From contig CAXHCA010000007.1 of assembly GCA_964015035.1 (NCBI GenBank), positions 1 through 64,000 of the forward strand: DNA of 64,000 bases, written 5' to 3'. This document shows, one piece after another, positions 1 through 9,100 of the stretch (within the stretch, counting starts at the first letter, position 1; each line of letters starts with the position of its first letter). Below the pieces are notes generated by a model. The model had not been told where the DNA came from. It searched no databases and worked only from the letters and a program-made list of their open reading frames with translations. This DNA comes from BQJU01 sp964015035 (GTDB lineage: Bacteria; Bacteroidota; Bacteroidia; Chitinophagales; Saprospiraceae). Both the position numbers and the translations under genes were made by a program.

Positions 1-55
1 CCTGAATAGCTTGCCCGAATATACTTCAGGGATTACCTCCAAACAAGCACTTAAG
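1..55. repeat. Partial copy of a dispersed intergenic element (end motif)
   Basis: Positions 37-50 read CTCCAAACAAGCAC, the reverse complement of the end motif GTGCTTGTTTGGAG found at 28464 and near 9539-9552. The preceding bases (CTTCAGGGATTAC) resemble the inner flank of the right end at 28600-28612. Only one end lies inside the window, so the extent of this copy is unknown. It abuts the degraded CHU_C domain that follows. Confidence 0.55.
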
Positions 56-308
56 GTTTATACGAATTTTGTTACATTCCCAATGAAGATGGAATCAATG
101 ACCACTATCAGGCATTTGGAGCCGATTTTGTGGCGATTTCTTTGACGGTCTATAATCGCTGGGGCGGAATGATCTACCACGCCGGGATGGCCGTAACCAC
201 GCTGGCAAACCGGTGGCGGTTGGCATTTACCTGGTGGTCTTTGAATTTATCAATATACGTACTGGTCAAAATGGGCGTAAAGCGCAAGGTGTGATGGTCC
301 TTCGCTAG
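56..308 (+). pseudogene. Remnant of a gliding-motility-associated (CHU_C-type) T9SS C-terminal domain
   Basis: From about 85 one frame reads YIPNEDGINDHYQAFGAD, then SLTVYNRWGGMIYHA, the typical CHU_C core (NxDGxND...xxVYNRWG). Near 210 the match moves to another frame, which reads VAVGIYLVVFEF and ends GVMVLR with a TAG at 306-308, also typical of the family's end. At least one frameshift therefore splits the domain, and no start or upstream body is present in the window. In Bacteroidota this domain directs large surface or secreted proteins through the type IX secretion system. I read it as a dead fragment; a frameshift caused by sequencing error is the alternative. Confidence 0.7.
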
Positions 309-441
309 GACTTAATCACCTTAAAAGTCTGCTGCCGACTATCCCCAGTTTTCCTAAAGAAATACATGCCGCTGCTCCAGTGGTGTAGGTCAACTGATAT
401 GATGTTTTCTTGAAAAGCGGTTAATTTATGATTAGTTTTCG
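305..441 (-). pseudogene. Remnant of a T9SS type A C-terminal sorting domain
   Basis: On the minus strand an open frame reads ENIISVDLHHWSSGMYFF and ends QQTFKVIKS at a TAG (305-307). This is the usual end of a type A T9SS sorting domain (hydrophobic strand, SGMYF, then a short basic tail). It has no start of its own: upstream it runs into the 3' end of the XRE regulator gene, in a different frame. Its stop overlaps the stop of the plus-strand CHU_C remnant. Most likely the tail of a lost cargo gene left by a deletion or rearrangement. Confidence 0.65.
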
Positions 442-1926
442 TTCCGCGAGTTTCGCCAATTCTTTTTTTATGATGGCTTTTCTATTGTTGCGCTTTAAAC
501 CAACAGGCGCTGCCGCCCGAGCCTCGCAATCAGGAATGGAGCAGCGCTCACAGGTGGTGTGGACATCTTTGGTGATGAGATCCGGATCTTTTAAAAAAGG
601 AAATAAGCGACGCAACTTATCGTTCACCAAAAGACCAATAGTGACACTGGTACTGAAAGAAGCATCACTACGACTGGGTTTAGCCATACATAGGCAAAGA
701 TAGGCATTGGGGGTACCCACGTAGCGAGATATTTGAGCGCCAGCAATAGGGTCATTGGTCCCTTCGATGCCTTGAATGGCATTTAGTTGTCGAATTAAAC
801 TAATGGATACCCATCTGCGGCAGTAGTGCTCATCTAATTGGTTGGCATGAGGATCATGCAATTGAGAAAGATGCATTTCCTTGGTCATGATAAATTTCTG
901 CATTTCCGGGCCGGTATAGAAGCGCAAAAAAAACAACTGCTGGATATCAAAATGTTGTGGGAAAATATTGGCTAAACGTTGCAGAAGCATCTCCGGGGTC
1001 ACATCATATCGATCAAGCAATTCCAGAAATGCTTTTGCATTCCATTTTTTCCATTTAGCCATCGCTTCAATTTCCTGAACCATGGCCTGTTCATCCATTA
1101 ATAGAGCAACAGAGAAATAGGATGCCTGAAAATTGTGCAGCAGTTTATCAAAAGAATCTACCTCTACCATTCGGGTTTCATAGGGGCGTTCTTTTAATTT
1201 CAGGTATTGAAATCCAATCTCCTTCGCCAGCAGCAACCGTTCTTGTGCGGAGCTGAATTCCTGATTGATGTACAACACGTTTTGTTTTACGGCATAAAAG
1301 GATCGGACCTCCTCTAAGTGAGACTGTTGCGCAAGGTACTCCCGATCCACGTGGATACCATAGTCGTGTAAGAGTATTTTCTCCAGCATGTCAGCGGAAG
1401 GAATCGTGTTGTTGGCCCATTGGTGTTCTGCCCGAAAAGCTTGTACAGCAGCTTCAATTTCACCGAAGTGGTTGTTGTGTAAATCTTGGTAGGAACGCAG
1501 GGCAGCCTTGTAAAAATCCTCTCCCTGGAGGTGATAATTACGGGTAATTTTGAGTACCGTACTCACAAAGGCATTGACCTTGTCGGGAGCCATCAACAGG
1601 AGTTCCAATAACTTGGGGGTATTGATTCCAAAAAGTTCCAAAGGGAAGATCTTCAAAAAGTCGGATTGCAATAAGTCAATGATTGGTTTGAGTCGCTTGT
1701 CGGCTTCCAAGGACACCAGATAATTGTAATCTGAATTTAAGGCTTGTGCCAAAGCGAAGATCTTATCGGTCTTCGGGTATTTTTTCCCTTTTTCAATATT
1801 GTGCAAGTAGGAAATGGCCAGGCCAGTCTTGTCCGACAATTGCTGGTAGGATAAATTCAGGTTTCGTCTCAAAAAGGCCACTTTTAGGCCAAAGATCATC
1901 TTTACGGTATCACTCATTTTTAGCAT
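421..1926 (-). CDS. XRE-family regulator with ScfR/RamB-like architecture
   Basis: A 501-residue predicted transcription factor. Residues about 12-66 form an XRE helix-turn-helix (LSYQQLSDKTGLAISYLHNI). The middle resembles the IrrE/M78-like region of ScfR regulators, but the metallopeptidase motif appears lost (AKEIGFQYL where HExxH would be expected). The C-terminus carries clustered cysteines (CERCSIPDCEARAAAP), as in the DUF2083 domain of short-chain fatty acyl-CoA regulators such as RamB/PrpR. Those relatives control acetate, propionate and glyoxylate genes in response to acyl-CoA. It is divergent from pckA across 138 bp holding a strong palindrome, so control of pckA and of itself is a reasonable inference. 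The ligand is not known from sequence. Confidence 0.8.
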   Translation of the reverse strand: MLKMSDTVKMIFGLKVAFLRRNLNLSYQQLSDKTGLAISYLHNIEKGKKYPKTDKIFALAQALNSDYNYLVSLEADKRLKPIIDLLQSDFLKIFPLELFGINTPKLLELLLMAPDKVNAFVSTVLKITRNYHLQGEDFYKAALRSYQDLHNNHFGEIEAAVQAFRAEHQWANNTIPSADMLEKILLHDYGIHVDREYLAQQSHLEEVRSFYAVKQNVLYINQEFSSAQERLLLAKEIGFQYLKLKERPYETRMVEVDSFDKLLHNFQASYFSVALLMDEQAMVQEIEAMAKWKKWNAKAFLELLDRYDVTPEMLLQRLANIFPQHFDIQQLFFLRFYTGPEMQKFIMTKEMHLSQLHDPHANQLDEHYCRRWVSISLIRQLNAIQGIEGTNDPIAGAQISRYVGTPNAYLCLCMAKPSRSDASFSTSVTIGLLVNDKLRRLFPFLKDPDLITKDVHTTCERCSIPDCEARAAAPVGLKRNNRKAIIKKELAKLAERKLIIN

Positions 1927-1961
1927 AGAACGAAATTAAGGTTTTTTTTGAAAAAAATACA

Positions 1962-1982
1962 TTTAGAGAAATTTTCTCTAAA
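1962..1982. promoter_or_regulatory. Palindromic operator between the XRE regulator and pckA
   Basis: Half-sites TTTAGAGAAA and TTTCTCTAAA form a perfect 10-1-10 inverted repeat, followed by a further AGAGAAAA at 1983-1990. It lies 12 bp upstream of the pckA -7 element, where a -33 box would be, and no good TTG is seen at the right spacing. A related palindrome occurs at the fadN promoter (13544-13561). Assignment to the adjacent XRE protein is inferred. Confidence 0.7.
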
Positions 1983-1994
1983 AGAGAAAACTAT

Positions 1995-2002
1995 TACCTT
2001 TG
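1995..2002 (+). promoter_or_regulatory. pckA promoter, -7 element
   Basis: TACCTTTG matches the Bacteroidota -7 consensus TAnnTTTG. It implies a transcript start near 2008 and a leader of about 57 nt. The operator at 1962-1982 takes the place of the -33 region, so control by a bound regulator is expected. Confidence 0.65.
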
Positions 2003-2064
2003 TCCTAGATTTAACATCCTAACCAAATCAAACTGCTCTTTAGTGGGCAGAAAAATGATCAATT

Positions 2065-3675
2065 ATGGAAAAATTCGGAATCAAAAACCCGGCTGCCAAT
2101 TTGGAGGCCATAGGGATTACCACTGCCCAAGCTGTTCACTGGAACCTCAGCCCGGAGGCGCTTACCGAAGCAACCATTAAAAATGGCCAAGGCATCCTTT
2201 CTGACCAAGGAGCGTTGGTCGTCCAAACCGGAAAATTTACTGGCCGATCACCGTTGGATCGTTTCATCGTCAAAGATGAAGTGACTACTACTGCGGTTGA
2301 TTGGGGGCAAATCAATCAACCATTTGCTTCAGACAAATTTGACCGGTTACAGCAGAAAATTTCGGCTTACCTTTCGGAAAAAGAAGTATATGTTCGCGAT
2401 GCTTATGCCTGTTCTGATCAGGATTATCGGTTGAACATTCGGCTGGTTTCCGAATTTCCTTGGTCTAGCCAGTTCGGATATAATATGTTTTTGCGTCCGG
2501 ATGAAAACCAATTGCTTAATTTTTTGCCGGATTGGACCATTTTGTGTGCACCAGGTTTTTTAGCTGATCCTGAGGTTGACGGTACACGAAGTGGCAATTT
2601 CGCCATTCTGAATTTTACTCGGAAAATGATTTTAATCGGTGGTACTGGTTATACCGGTGAGATCAAAAAAGGCATTTTCTCCGTATTGAATTTTGTCTTG
2701 CCAACGGAAAAGAAAGTGTTGGCGATGCATTGTTCTGCCAACGTGGGTAAAGACGGTGATACCGCTATTTTCTTTGGCCTTTCGGGAACTGGAAAAACAA
2801 CCTTGTCTGCTGATCCCAATCGTGGATTGATCGGTGATGACGAGCACGGCTGGTCAGATAAGGGGGTTTTCAACTTTGAAGGCGGCTGTTATGCAAAAAC
2901 CATTGACTTATCCGAAGAGAAGGAGCCGGATATTTATCGGGCCATTAAGCACGGTGCCATTTTGGAAAATATTGGTTTTATACCCAACACCCGTACCCCA
3001 GACTACTCCGACAGTTCCATCACTGAAAATACACGGGTTTCTTACCCGATTCATTACATTGCCAATGCCGTAGAAGGATCTCAGGCCGGACATCCGACCA
3101 ATATCTTCTTCCTCACTTGTGATGCATTTGGTGTATTGCCTCCAATTTCAAAGTTGACACCTGAACAGGCCATGTACTACTTCATTTCCGGTTATACGGC
3201 CAAGGTCGCGGGAACGGAGGCGGGCATTGAAGAACCACAAGCTACTTTTTCCGCTTGTTTTGGCGCTCCGTTTATGCCTTTGCATCCCACCTTTTATGCC
3301 GAGATGTTGGGGCAGAAAATGAAAGAACATCAGGTGAATGTCTGGCTGGTGAATACCGGTTGGATTGGTGGAGAATATGGCGATGGTGAACGAATCAACC
3401 TGAAATATACCCGGGCGATGATTACAGCTGCCTTGCAAGGAGAACTGGATGAGGTGAATTTTGAGCAACACGAGATTTTTGGATTGCAAATGCCATTAAC
3501 TTGTGCAAATGTTCCCGATGAGGTATTAAACCCGCGTGCTACCTGGAAGGACCAGAACGCTTATGACCGAAAAGCCAATGAATTGGCCATGGCTTTTAAT
3601 AAAAACTTTGAAAAATTTGCCGCCAAGGCGAGTGAGGATATCCGTTCCGCTGCGCCGGCCGTACTCGTGAGCTAG
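2065..3675 (+). CDS. pckA: Phosphoenolpyruvate carboxykinase (ATP)
   Basis: 536 residues, the usual length. It converts oxaloacetate and ATP to PEP, CO2 and ADP in the cytosol, the entry step of gluconeogenesis. Visible motifs are the P-loop GLSGTGKTTLS (about residues 238-248), the following metal and nucleotide segment LIGDDEHGW, and the substrate-binding TGKFTGRSPLDRF near the N-terminus. It stands alone, with its own promoter and a strong hairpin behind it. Its divergent neighbour is an acyl-CoA-type regulator, which fits a cell that must make sugars when growing on acetate, fatty acids or amino acids. The start follows the promoter and gives the standard N-terminus. Confidence 0.97.
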   Translation: MEKFGIKNPAANLEAIGITTAQAVHWNLSPEALTEATIKNGQGILSDQGALVVQTGKFTGRSPLDRFIVKDEVTTTAVDWGQINQPFASDKFDRLQQKISAYLSEKEVYVRDAYACSDQDYRLNIRLVSEFPWSSQFGYNMFLRPDENQLLNFLPDWTILCAPGFLADPEVDGTRSGNFAILNFTRKMILIGGTGYTGEIKKGIFSVLNFVLPTEKKVLAMHCSANVGKDGDTAIFFGLSGTGKTTLSADPNRGLIGDDEHGWSDKGVFNFEGGCYAKTIDLSEEKEPDIYRAIKHGAILENIGFIPNTRTPDYSDSSITENTRVSYPIHYIANAVEGSQAGHPTNIFFLTCDAFGVLPPISKLTPEQAMYYFISGYTAKVAGTEAGIEEPQATFSACFGAPFMPLHPTFYAEMLGQKMKEHQVNVWLVNTGWIGGEYGDGERINLKYTRAMITAALQGELDEVNFEQHEIFGLQMPLTCANVPDEVLNPRATWKDQNAYDRKANELAMAFNKNFEKFAAKASEDIRSAAPAVLVS

Positions 3676-3699
3676 ACTTTTTTGATTATATGTTGTTAC

Positions 3700-3756
3700 A
3701 GTAAAACCAAGTTATGAGGAACAGGGCCTATCAATGGGCCCTGTTTTGGTTTTACT
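3700..3756 (+). terminator. Nested hairpin terminator after pckA
   Basis: The outer arms AGTAAAACCAA and TTGGTTTTACT enclose an inner GC-rich stem AACAGGGCC/GGGCCCTGTT. It sits 25 bp after the pckA stop. The 3' arm carries the T-rich stretch. It may also act on the opposite strand for tex. Confidence 0.65.
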
Positions 3757-3760
3757 ACGA

Positions 3761-3798
3761 GCATGTTTGGAGGTCAAATTTTGGGCTACAAAACATGC
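3761..3798. repeat. Short copy of the TGTTTGGAG intergenic element
   Basis: GCATGTTTGGAGG at 3761-3773 faces AAACATGC at 3791-3798, a perfect 8-bp inverted repeat. The left part matches the right-end sequence of the full element at 28606-28624 (read on the minus strand). It lies between convergent genes and looks like a minimal or decayed copy. Confidence 0.45.
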
Positions 3799-3865
3799 AC
3801 TGACTCTTCCCTTTCGAATGGCAAATGAGAGGCTTCCGCTATTGTGATCAATTCCTCCTTACTGA

Positions 3866-5998
3866 TCAATCTACCCCAATCATCGTCAATTGAATCCGCT
3901 TTCTTCCCCGATCAATATCTAGTACTTTAACGGTTACCTCCTGGTGCAAACTGACCACATCTGCAGGATTTTTGACGAAGCGATTGGCCAGTTGGGAAAT
4001 ATGTACCAGACCACTTTCTTTGATACCGATGTCGACAAAGGCACCAAAGTTGGTGATATTATTTACAATGCCAGGCACCACCATTCCCACCTCCAAATCA
4101 TCGATCGACTTTAGGTTATCCGCAAAGTCAAAGGTTTTGGCTTCCCCTCGGGGATCGAGTCCGGGTTTGGTTAATTCTTGTAGAATATCTTTCAATGTAG
4201 GAAGCCCCACTTGCTCACTAACATAATGCTTTAAGTCGATCTGGCGACGCAACTCCTCATTGGTGATCAAATCGGTGACCTTACAATTTAAGTCCTTCGC
4301 CATTTGCTCCACAATCGGATAGCTTTCCGGGTGAACAGCAGTGTTGTCCAGTGGATTGGCCGCCTTGCGAATGCGTAGAAACCCGGCACACTGCTCAAAA
4401 GCTTTTTCTCCCATGCGAGGTACTTTTTTCAGTGCTTTTCGACTTTTGAAGGCACCGTTTTCTTCCCGATATTCTACAATGTTTTGAGCTAGGGTAGGGC
4501 CAAGGCCAGACACATGTACTAGCAAGTGTTTGCTCGCGGTATTTAAATTGATACCAACGGAGTTTACACAACTCTCAATGGTTTGATTTAAGCTTTCTCG
4601 CAAAAGTGTTTGATTGACATCGTGTTGGTATTGTCCCACACCAATCGATTTGGGATCGATCTTGACAAATTCGGCTAAAGGATCCATCAAACGGCGCGCA
4701 ATAGAAACGGCCCCACGCACGGTCAAGTCGTGATCGGGGAATTCTTCCCTGCCCACCTCCGAGGCGGAATAGATGGAGGCCCCGCTTTCATTGACCATAA
4801 AAATCTGTACCGGCCGATCAAAAGAGGTTTCCCGACACAAGGCCACCGTTTCGCGTCCAGCGGTTCCGTTCCCTACGGCGATTGCTTCAATTTCGTAGCG
4901 GGTTACCAAGGACTGCAAAGTCTTTTTCGACATGGCCACATCACCTTGTGGCGGATGTGGGTAGATGGTGGTGTTGTTTAATAATTGGCCTCTTTCTGCC
5001 AAACAAACCACCTTGCATCCAGTCCGGAAACCAGGATCAATTCCGAGTACTCGCTTTTGCCCGAGCGGAGCTGCTAGTAGCAATTGACGTAGGTTTGTGA
5101 CAAAGACATCAATTGCTTCCTTATCCGCCTTTTCTTTGGAAATATTGCGAAATTCGGTTTCAATGGAAGGGGCTAGCAAGCGCTTATAACCATCATGCAG
5201 CGCTTCTTTTACCTGATCAGTAGCCGGGCCGTGCCCCCTCAGCACGATATCCTCCAACCGGTATAAGGTGTCCTCTTCATCGGGGCTGATAATCACTCGG
5301 AGAAAGCCTTCTTCTTCCCCTCGACGCATGGCCAATAAACGATGAGAAGGACAATTTTTCAAGGGTTCTTCATAATCGAAATAATCCTTATACTTTTCGC
5401 CTTCCTCCTCCTTCCCTCGAGCAACTTTAGAACGAATAATGGCTCCTTTGCGAAAAGCAAAACGGACCTTGTTGCGAATGTTTTCGTTTTCATTGATGTT
5501 CTCGGCAATGATATCTCTGGCACCTTGTAAGGCTTCTTCGATTGTGGGTACTTCCTCCGTTACATATTGCCGAGCTAAGGTTTCAATGTCAGAACGGCGT
5601 TGTTCCATCAAAATTTCGGCCAGTGGTTCCAAGCCTTTTTCCCTTGCCACTGAGGCACGGGTTTTGCGTTTGCGCTTGTAAGGAAGGTAAATATCCTCCA
5701 GTTCGGTCATCTGGAAAGTGGCCTCAATACGCTTTTTGAGTTCGGGGGTCAGTTTTCCTTGTTCTTCGATACTTTTTAGAATAGTATCCTTGCGCTTTTC
5801 TACATCCTCAAGGCGTTTTTGCTCCTTTTGAATGTCGCTGATTTGCACCTCATCAAGGGAACCGGTGGCTTCTTTTCGGTAACGGGCAATAAATGGAATA
5901 GTCGCTCCGCCGAGTAATAACTCCAAGGTATTATTTACCTTTTTATAAGGTAAATTCAAGGTATCGGCGATTAAATGGGTATGTTGATCTGACATCAT
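3866..5998 (-). CDS. tex: Tex family RNA-binding transcription accessory protein
   Basis: About 710 residues from the ATG at 5998 (a second ATG follows at 5995). An upstream in-frame start at 6097 is rejected because a promoter element (TATTTTTG on the minus strand, 6037-6044) lies inside that extension and the conserved N-terminus begins at SDQHTHLIADTLNLPYKKV. The order is an N-terminal helical region, a YqgF/RNase H-like domain (RVLGIDPGFRTGCKVVCL), helix-hairpin-helix repeats (NLNTASKHLLVHVSGLGPTLA) and a C-terminal S1 domain (VGMVVPGIVNNITNFGAFVDIG). Tex proteins bind nucleic acid and affect transcription and RNA turnover; the exact role is not settled. Single gene, convergent with pckA. 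Confidence 0.93.
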   Translation of the reverse strand: MMSDQHTHLIADTLNLPYKKVNNTLELLLGGATIPFIARYRKEATGSLDEVQISDIQKEQKRLEDVEKRKDTILKSIEEQGKLTPELKKRIEATFQMTELEDIYLPYKRKRKTRASVAREKGLEPLAEILMEQRRSDIETLARQYVTEEVPTIEEALQGARDIIAENINENENIRNKVRFAFRKGAIIRSKVARGKEEEGEKYKDYFDYEEPLKNCPSHRLLAMRRGEEEGFLRVIISPDEEDTLYRLEDIVLRGHGPATDQVKEALHDGYKRLLAPSIETEFRNISKEKADKEAIDVFVTNLRQLLLAAPLGQKRVLGIDPGFRTGCKVVCLAERGQLLNNTTIYPHPPQGDVAMSKKTLQSLVTRYEIEAIAVGNGTAGRETVALCRETSFDRPVQIFMVNESGASIYSASEVGREEFPDHDLTVRGAVSIARRLMDPLAEFVKIDPKSIGVGQYQHDVNQTLLRESLNQTIESCVNSVGINLNTASKHLLVHVSGLGPTLAQNIVEYREENGAFKSRKALKKVPRMGEKAFEQCAGFLRIRKAANPLDNTAVHPESYPIVEQMAKDLNCKVTDLITNEELRRQIDLKHYVSEQVGLPTLKDILQELTKPGLDPRGEAKTFDFADNLKSIDDLEVGMVVPGIVNNITNFGAFVDIGIKESGLVHISQLANRFVKNPADVVSLHQEVTVKVLDIDRGRKRIQLTMIGVD

Positions 5999-6036
5999 TT
6001 TACATGAACTTTTGAACACGTGATTTTTAGGGATTG

Positions 6037-6044
6037 CAAAAATA
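6037..6044 (-). promoter_or_regulatory. tex promoter, -7 element
   Basis: TATTTTTG on the minus strand matches TAnnTTTG and predicts a start near 6031, about 33 nt before the chosen ATG. It is the main reason for the shorter tex start. Confidence 0.5.
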
Positions 6045-6115
6045 GTTATTTGCCGGGAAAACTGATACCATATTCGCAATTGTGCAACATCGGACAAAAC
6101 TAGTCATATGCCCAA

Positions 6116-6146
6116 TTGGCTTTTGCTAGCTCCTTGTTTACTTTTG
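6116..6146 (+). promoter_or_regulatory. Promoter of the secreted metalloprotease gene
   Basis: TTG at 6116-6118, 20 bases, then TACTTTTG at 6139-6146: a full Bacteroidota sigma-type promoter. The predicted start near 6152 supports the ATG at 6180. Confidence 0.7.
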
Positions 6147-6179
6147 TCAATATTAAGAACAACCTAACATTTGCAGGAA

Positions 6180-9100
6180 ATGAAAAAAACTTACTTATCA
6201 GTTCTGGCCTTTATGGCCGCGACTGTCCTTTTGGCGCAAAGCCAAGCTAATATTTGGAAAGATATTTCCATCGTCCCTGAAAAAGACAACTGGCAGCGTC
6301 TGGTAGAACCGAATCAATACCGGAGCCTGCAATTGGATGCAGATCAACTCACTCAATTGTTAAATAGTGCACCTACTGAGGGGAATGAAGAGCAAGAGAC
6401 GATTTTGGCATTGCCCACTCCCGAAGGAGAGATGATGCATTTTCGCATTTGGGAATCACCAATCATGGCGCCTGGATTGGCGGTGCAATTTCCACAAATT
6501 AAGACTTACCTCGGCAAAGGCATTGAGGATCCAACGGCACTTTTACGAGCAGATGTGACTCAAAAAGGCTTTCATGCGATGATCCTGGGGGCCAAAGGCA
6601 CTTGGATCGTCGATCCTTTTTTCCGTGAGGCAACGCCTTATTATCTGGCTTACGCCAAAAAAGACCTCGACAATAATGAACACTGGACCTGTGAGGTAGA
6701 GGATGCGCATTATCGCCCGGAAGAAATCAATGAAAGTCGAGGGGATAATCCAGTCGGCACGGAGCTGCGGACCTATCGTCTGGCCGTGGCGGCTTCTGGT
6801 GATTACACCAATTATCACGGTGGCGTTGATGGCGCTATGGCAGCAATTGTGACCACCATGAATCGGGTAAATGGCGTTTATGAACGCGACCTTTCGGTAC
6901 GAATGATCTTGGTAGATAGTAATCACCTGGTGATTTTTACCGATCCCGACACCGATCCTTATTCAGGTGGGAATGGTCAGCGAATGAACCAAAACCAAGG
7001 AGTGATGGACCAATACATTGGTAATGCCAATTACGATATCGGTCACATTGTTGACCAGAGTTCGGGGGGAATTGCCAACCTACGTTCTGTGTGTGACTTT
7101 GAGGATAAAGCCAAAGGATTTACAGGTCGCCCTGATCCGATAGGAGATCCGTTTGATATTGATTATGTCGCACATGAGATGGGCCATCAATTTGGCGCCA
7201 ATCATACATTCAACAACTGTGGTAATCAGGGGCCTCAACCCTATGAACCGGGTAGTGCCACCACCATTATGGGATATGCCGGCTTATGTGGCTCCAATAA
7301 TATTGCGCCCAATAGTGATGACCATTTTCACGTTGCGAGCTTTGATGAAATGGCTCAGTTTACCTTAATGGGAGGTGGGGACAATTGTCCAACGAAGACC
7401 CCCACCAATAATACTCCTCCGGTTGTTGATGCCGGTCCGAGTGGCTATATCATCCCGATTTCTACACCATTTGAGCTAACGGCCAGTGCAATGGACATGG
7501 AAGGAGATTCCTTGACGTACTGCTGGGAAGAATTTGATTTGGGGCCTTCAACACCCTTGGGACAACCAGAGGGCAATGCACCTGCATTTCGTTCCTTTTC
7601 TCCCACCCCAAATCCGACTCGTGTTTTTCCCCGTATGGTCAACATTTTGAACAACACCACAACGATTAGTGAAGTATTACCAACCTACAGCCGGAATATG
7701 ACTTTTCGAGTAACCGTTCGGGATAATCACGGATTTGGAGGAGGAGTAGATTGGGATAAAATGGGCTTGAGTGCGACTGAGGAAGCAGGTCCTTTTCGCG
7801 TGCTTTCGCAAAATACGGCTACTACTTGGACTTCTGGTAGTTATGTAGTCATTAAATGGGATGTTGCCAATACGGATCAGGCACCGGTAAATACCCCAGA
7901 AGTCGACATCTTTCTTTCGGATGAGGGCGGATATAATTACCCAATAACCCTAGCAGAAAATGTGGCCAATGATGGTTCCGAAGTGGTTTTTATTCCTGAA
8001 GACATTAGCGGAGAAAATTTCCGGGTAAAAGTGAAGGGCGCAGGAAATGTATTTTTTGACCTGAACAATGCACCGATCAGCATTCAGGCGCCTACGGCGC
8101 CAGGTTATGCGTTGTTTCCTACTAATGAAACAGTAGCATTATGTGCGCCTGAAGTGGCCACCTATAACTTTTTGTCTTCTGCATTTTTAGGATTTGAAGA
8201 GCCGGTTTCATTAAGTGTGTCCGGGCTTCCCGCAGAATTAAATGTACAATTTTCATCAGAGATGCCCACGCCACCGGAAGCTTTTAATATGGTGGTTTCC
8301 AATACAGATGCCGTGGCTTCCGGTAGCTATGATTTCCAATTGACAGCCACCGCAAGTACCGGTATTCAGATCGTTAACTTGCGTTTAGAGATTTATTCAG
8401 GAGTACCTGAGGCCATTTCTCTAATAGAACCGGTGGCTGGTGCACAAAATGTGCCTATTTTGGTTGACTTCGCTTGGCAGGGAGATGTCAATGCCAATAG
8501 TTATACCCTGGAGATCGCTACCGATGCAGATTTTAATAGCATCTTTTTCACCCAGTCCGGAATCGAGACCACAACTTATAGTCTTGATGCTCCTCTAGTT
8601 GACAGTACACTTTATTTTTGGAGGGTGTTGGGGGCTAATCAATATTGTGGTGAAGGAATTTATTCCGCTGCTGGTAGTTTTACCACGGAAGCCATCGATT
8701 GTATTGTTTTTCAATCAGAAGACACCCCCCTTGAATTTGACCAATTGCCTTTTATTTTCTCCAAGATAGAAGTGCAGGAAAATCTTCTCATTCGAGATAT
8801 AAACCTTCGCAATGTGCAGGGAAATTATTTTCCAATCGAAGATTTGACATTTGAGGTAAGGTCACCCAATAACACCACCATTACCTTGATATCTCAAATT
8901 TGTGGCAATGAAAACAGTTTTGACTTCAATATCGATAGTGAGGCGGAACAGGAGGTTCCTTGTCCCTATGATGATGGAGGCACCTATCGGCCGGAAGAAT
9001 CGCTGAGTTCACTTTACGGTACTGATGCGGAAGGCACTTGGCGACTGCTCATTTTTGATAGCGGCACCAACGGACAATTGGATCATTGGGAATTGGAGAT

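Noticed and set aside
6171..6179. TTG start for the metalloprotease
   Set aside because: The ATG at 6180 follows three codons later and begins a standard signal peptide.
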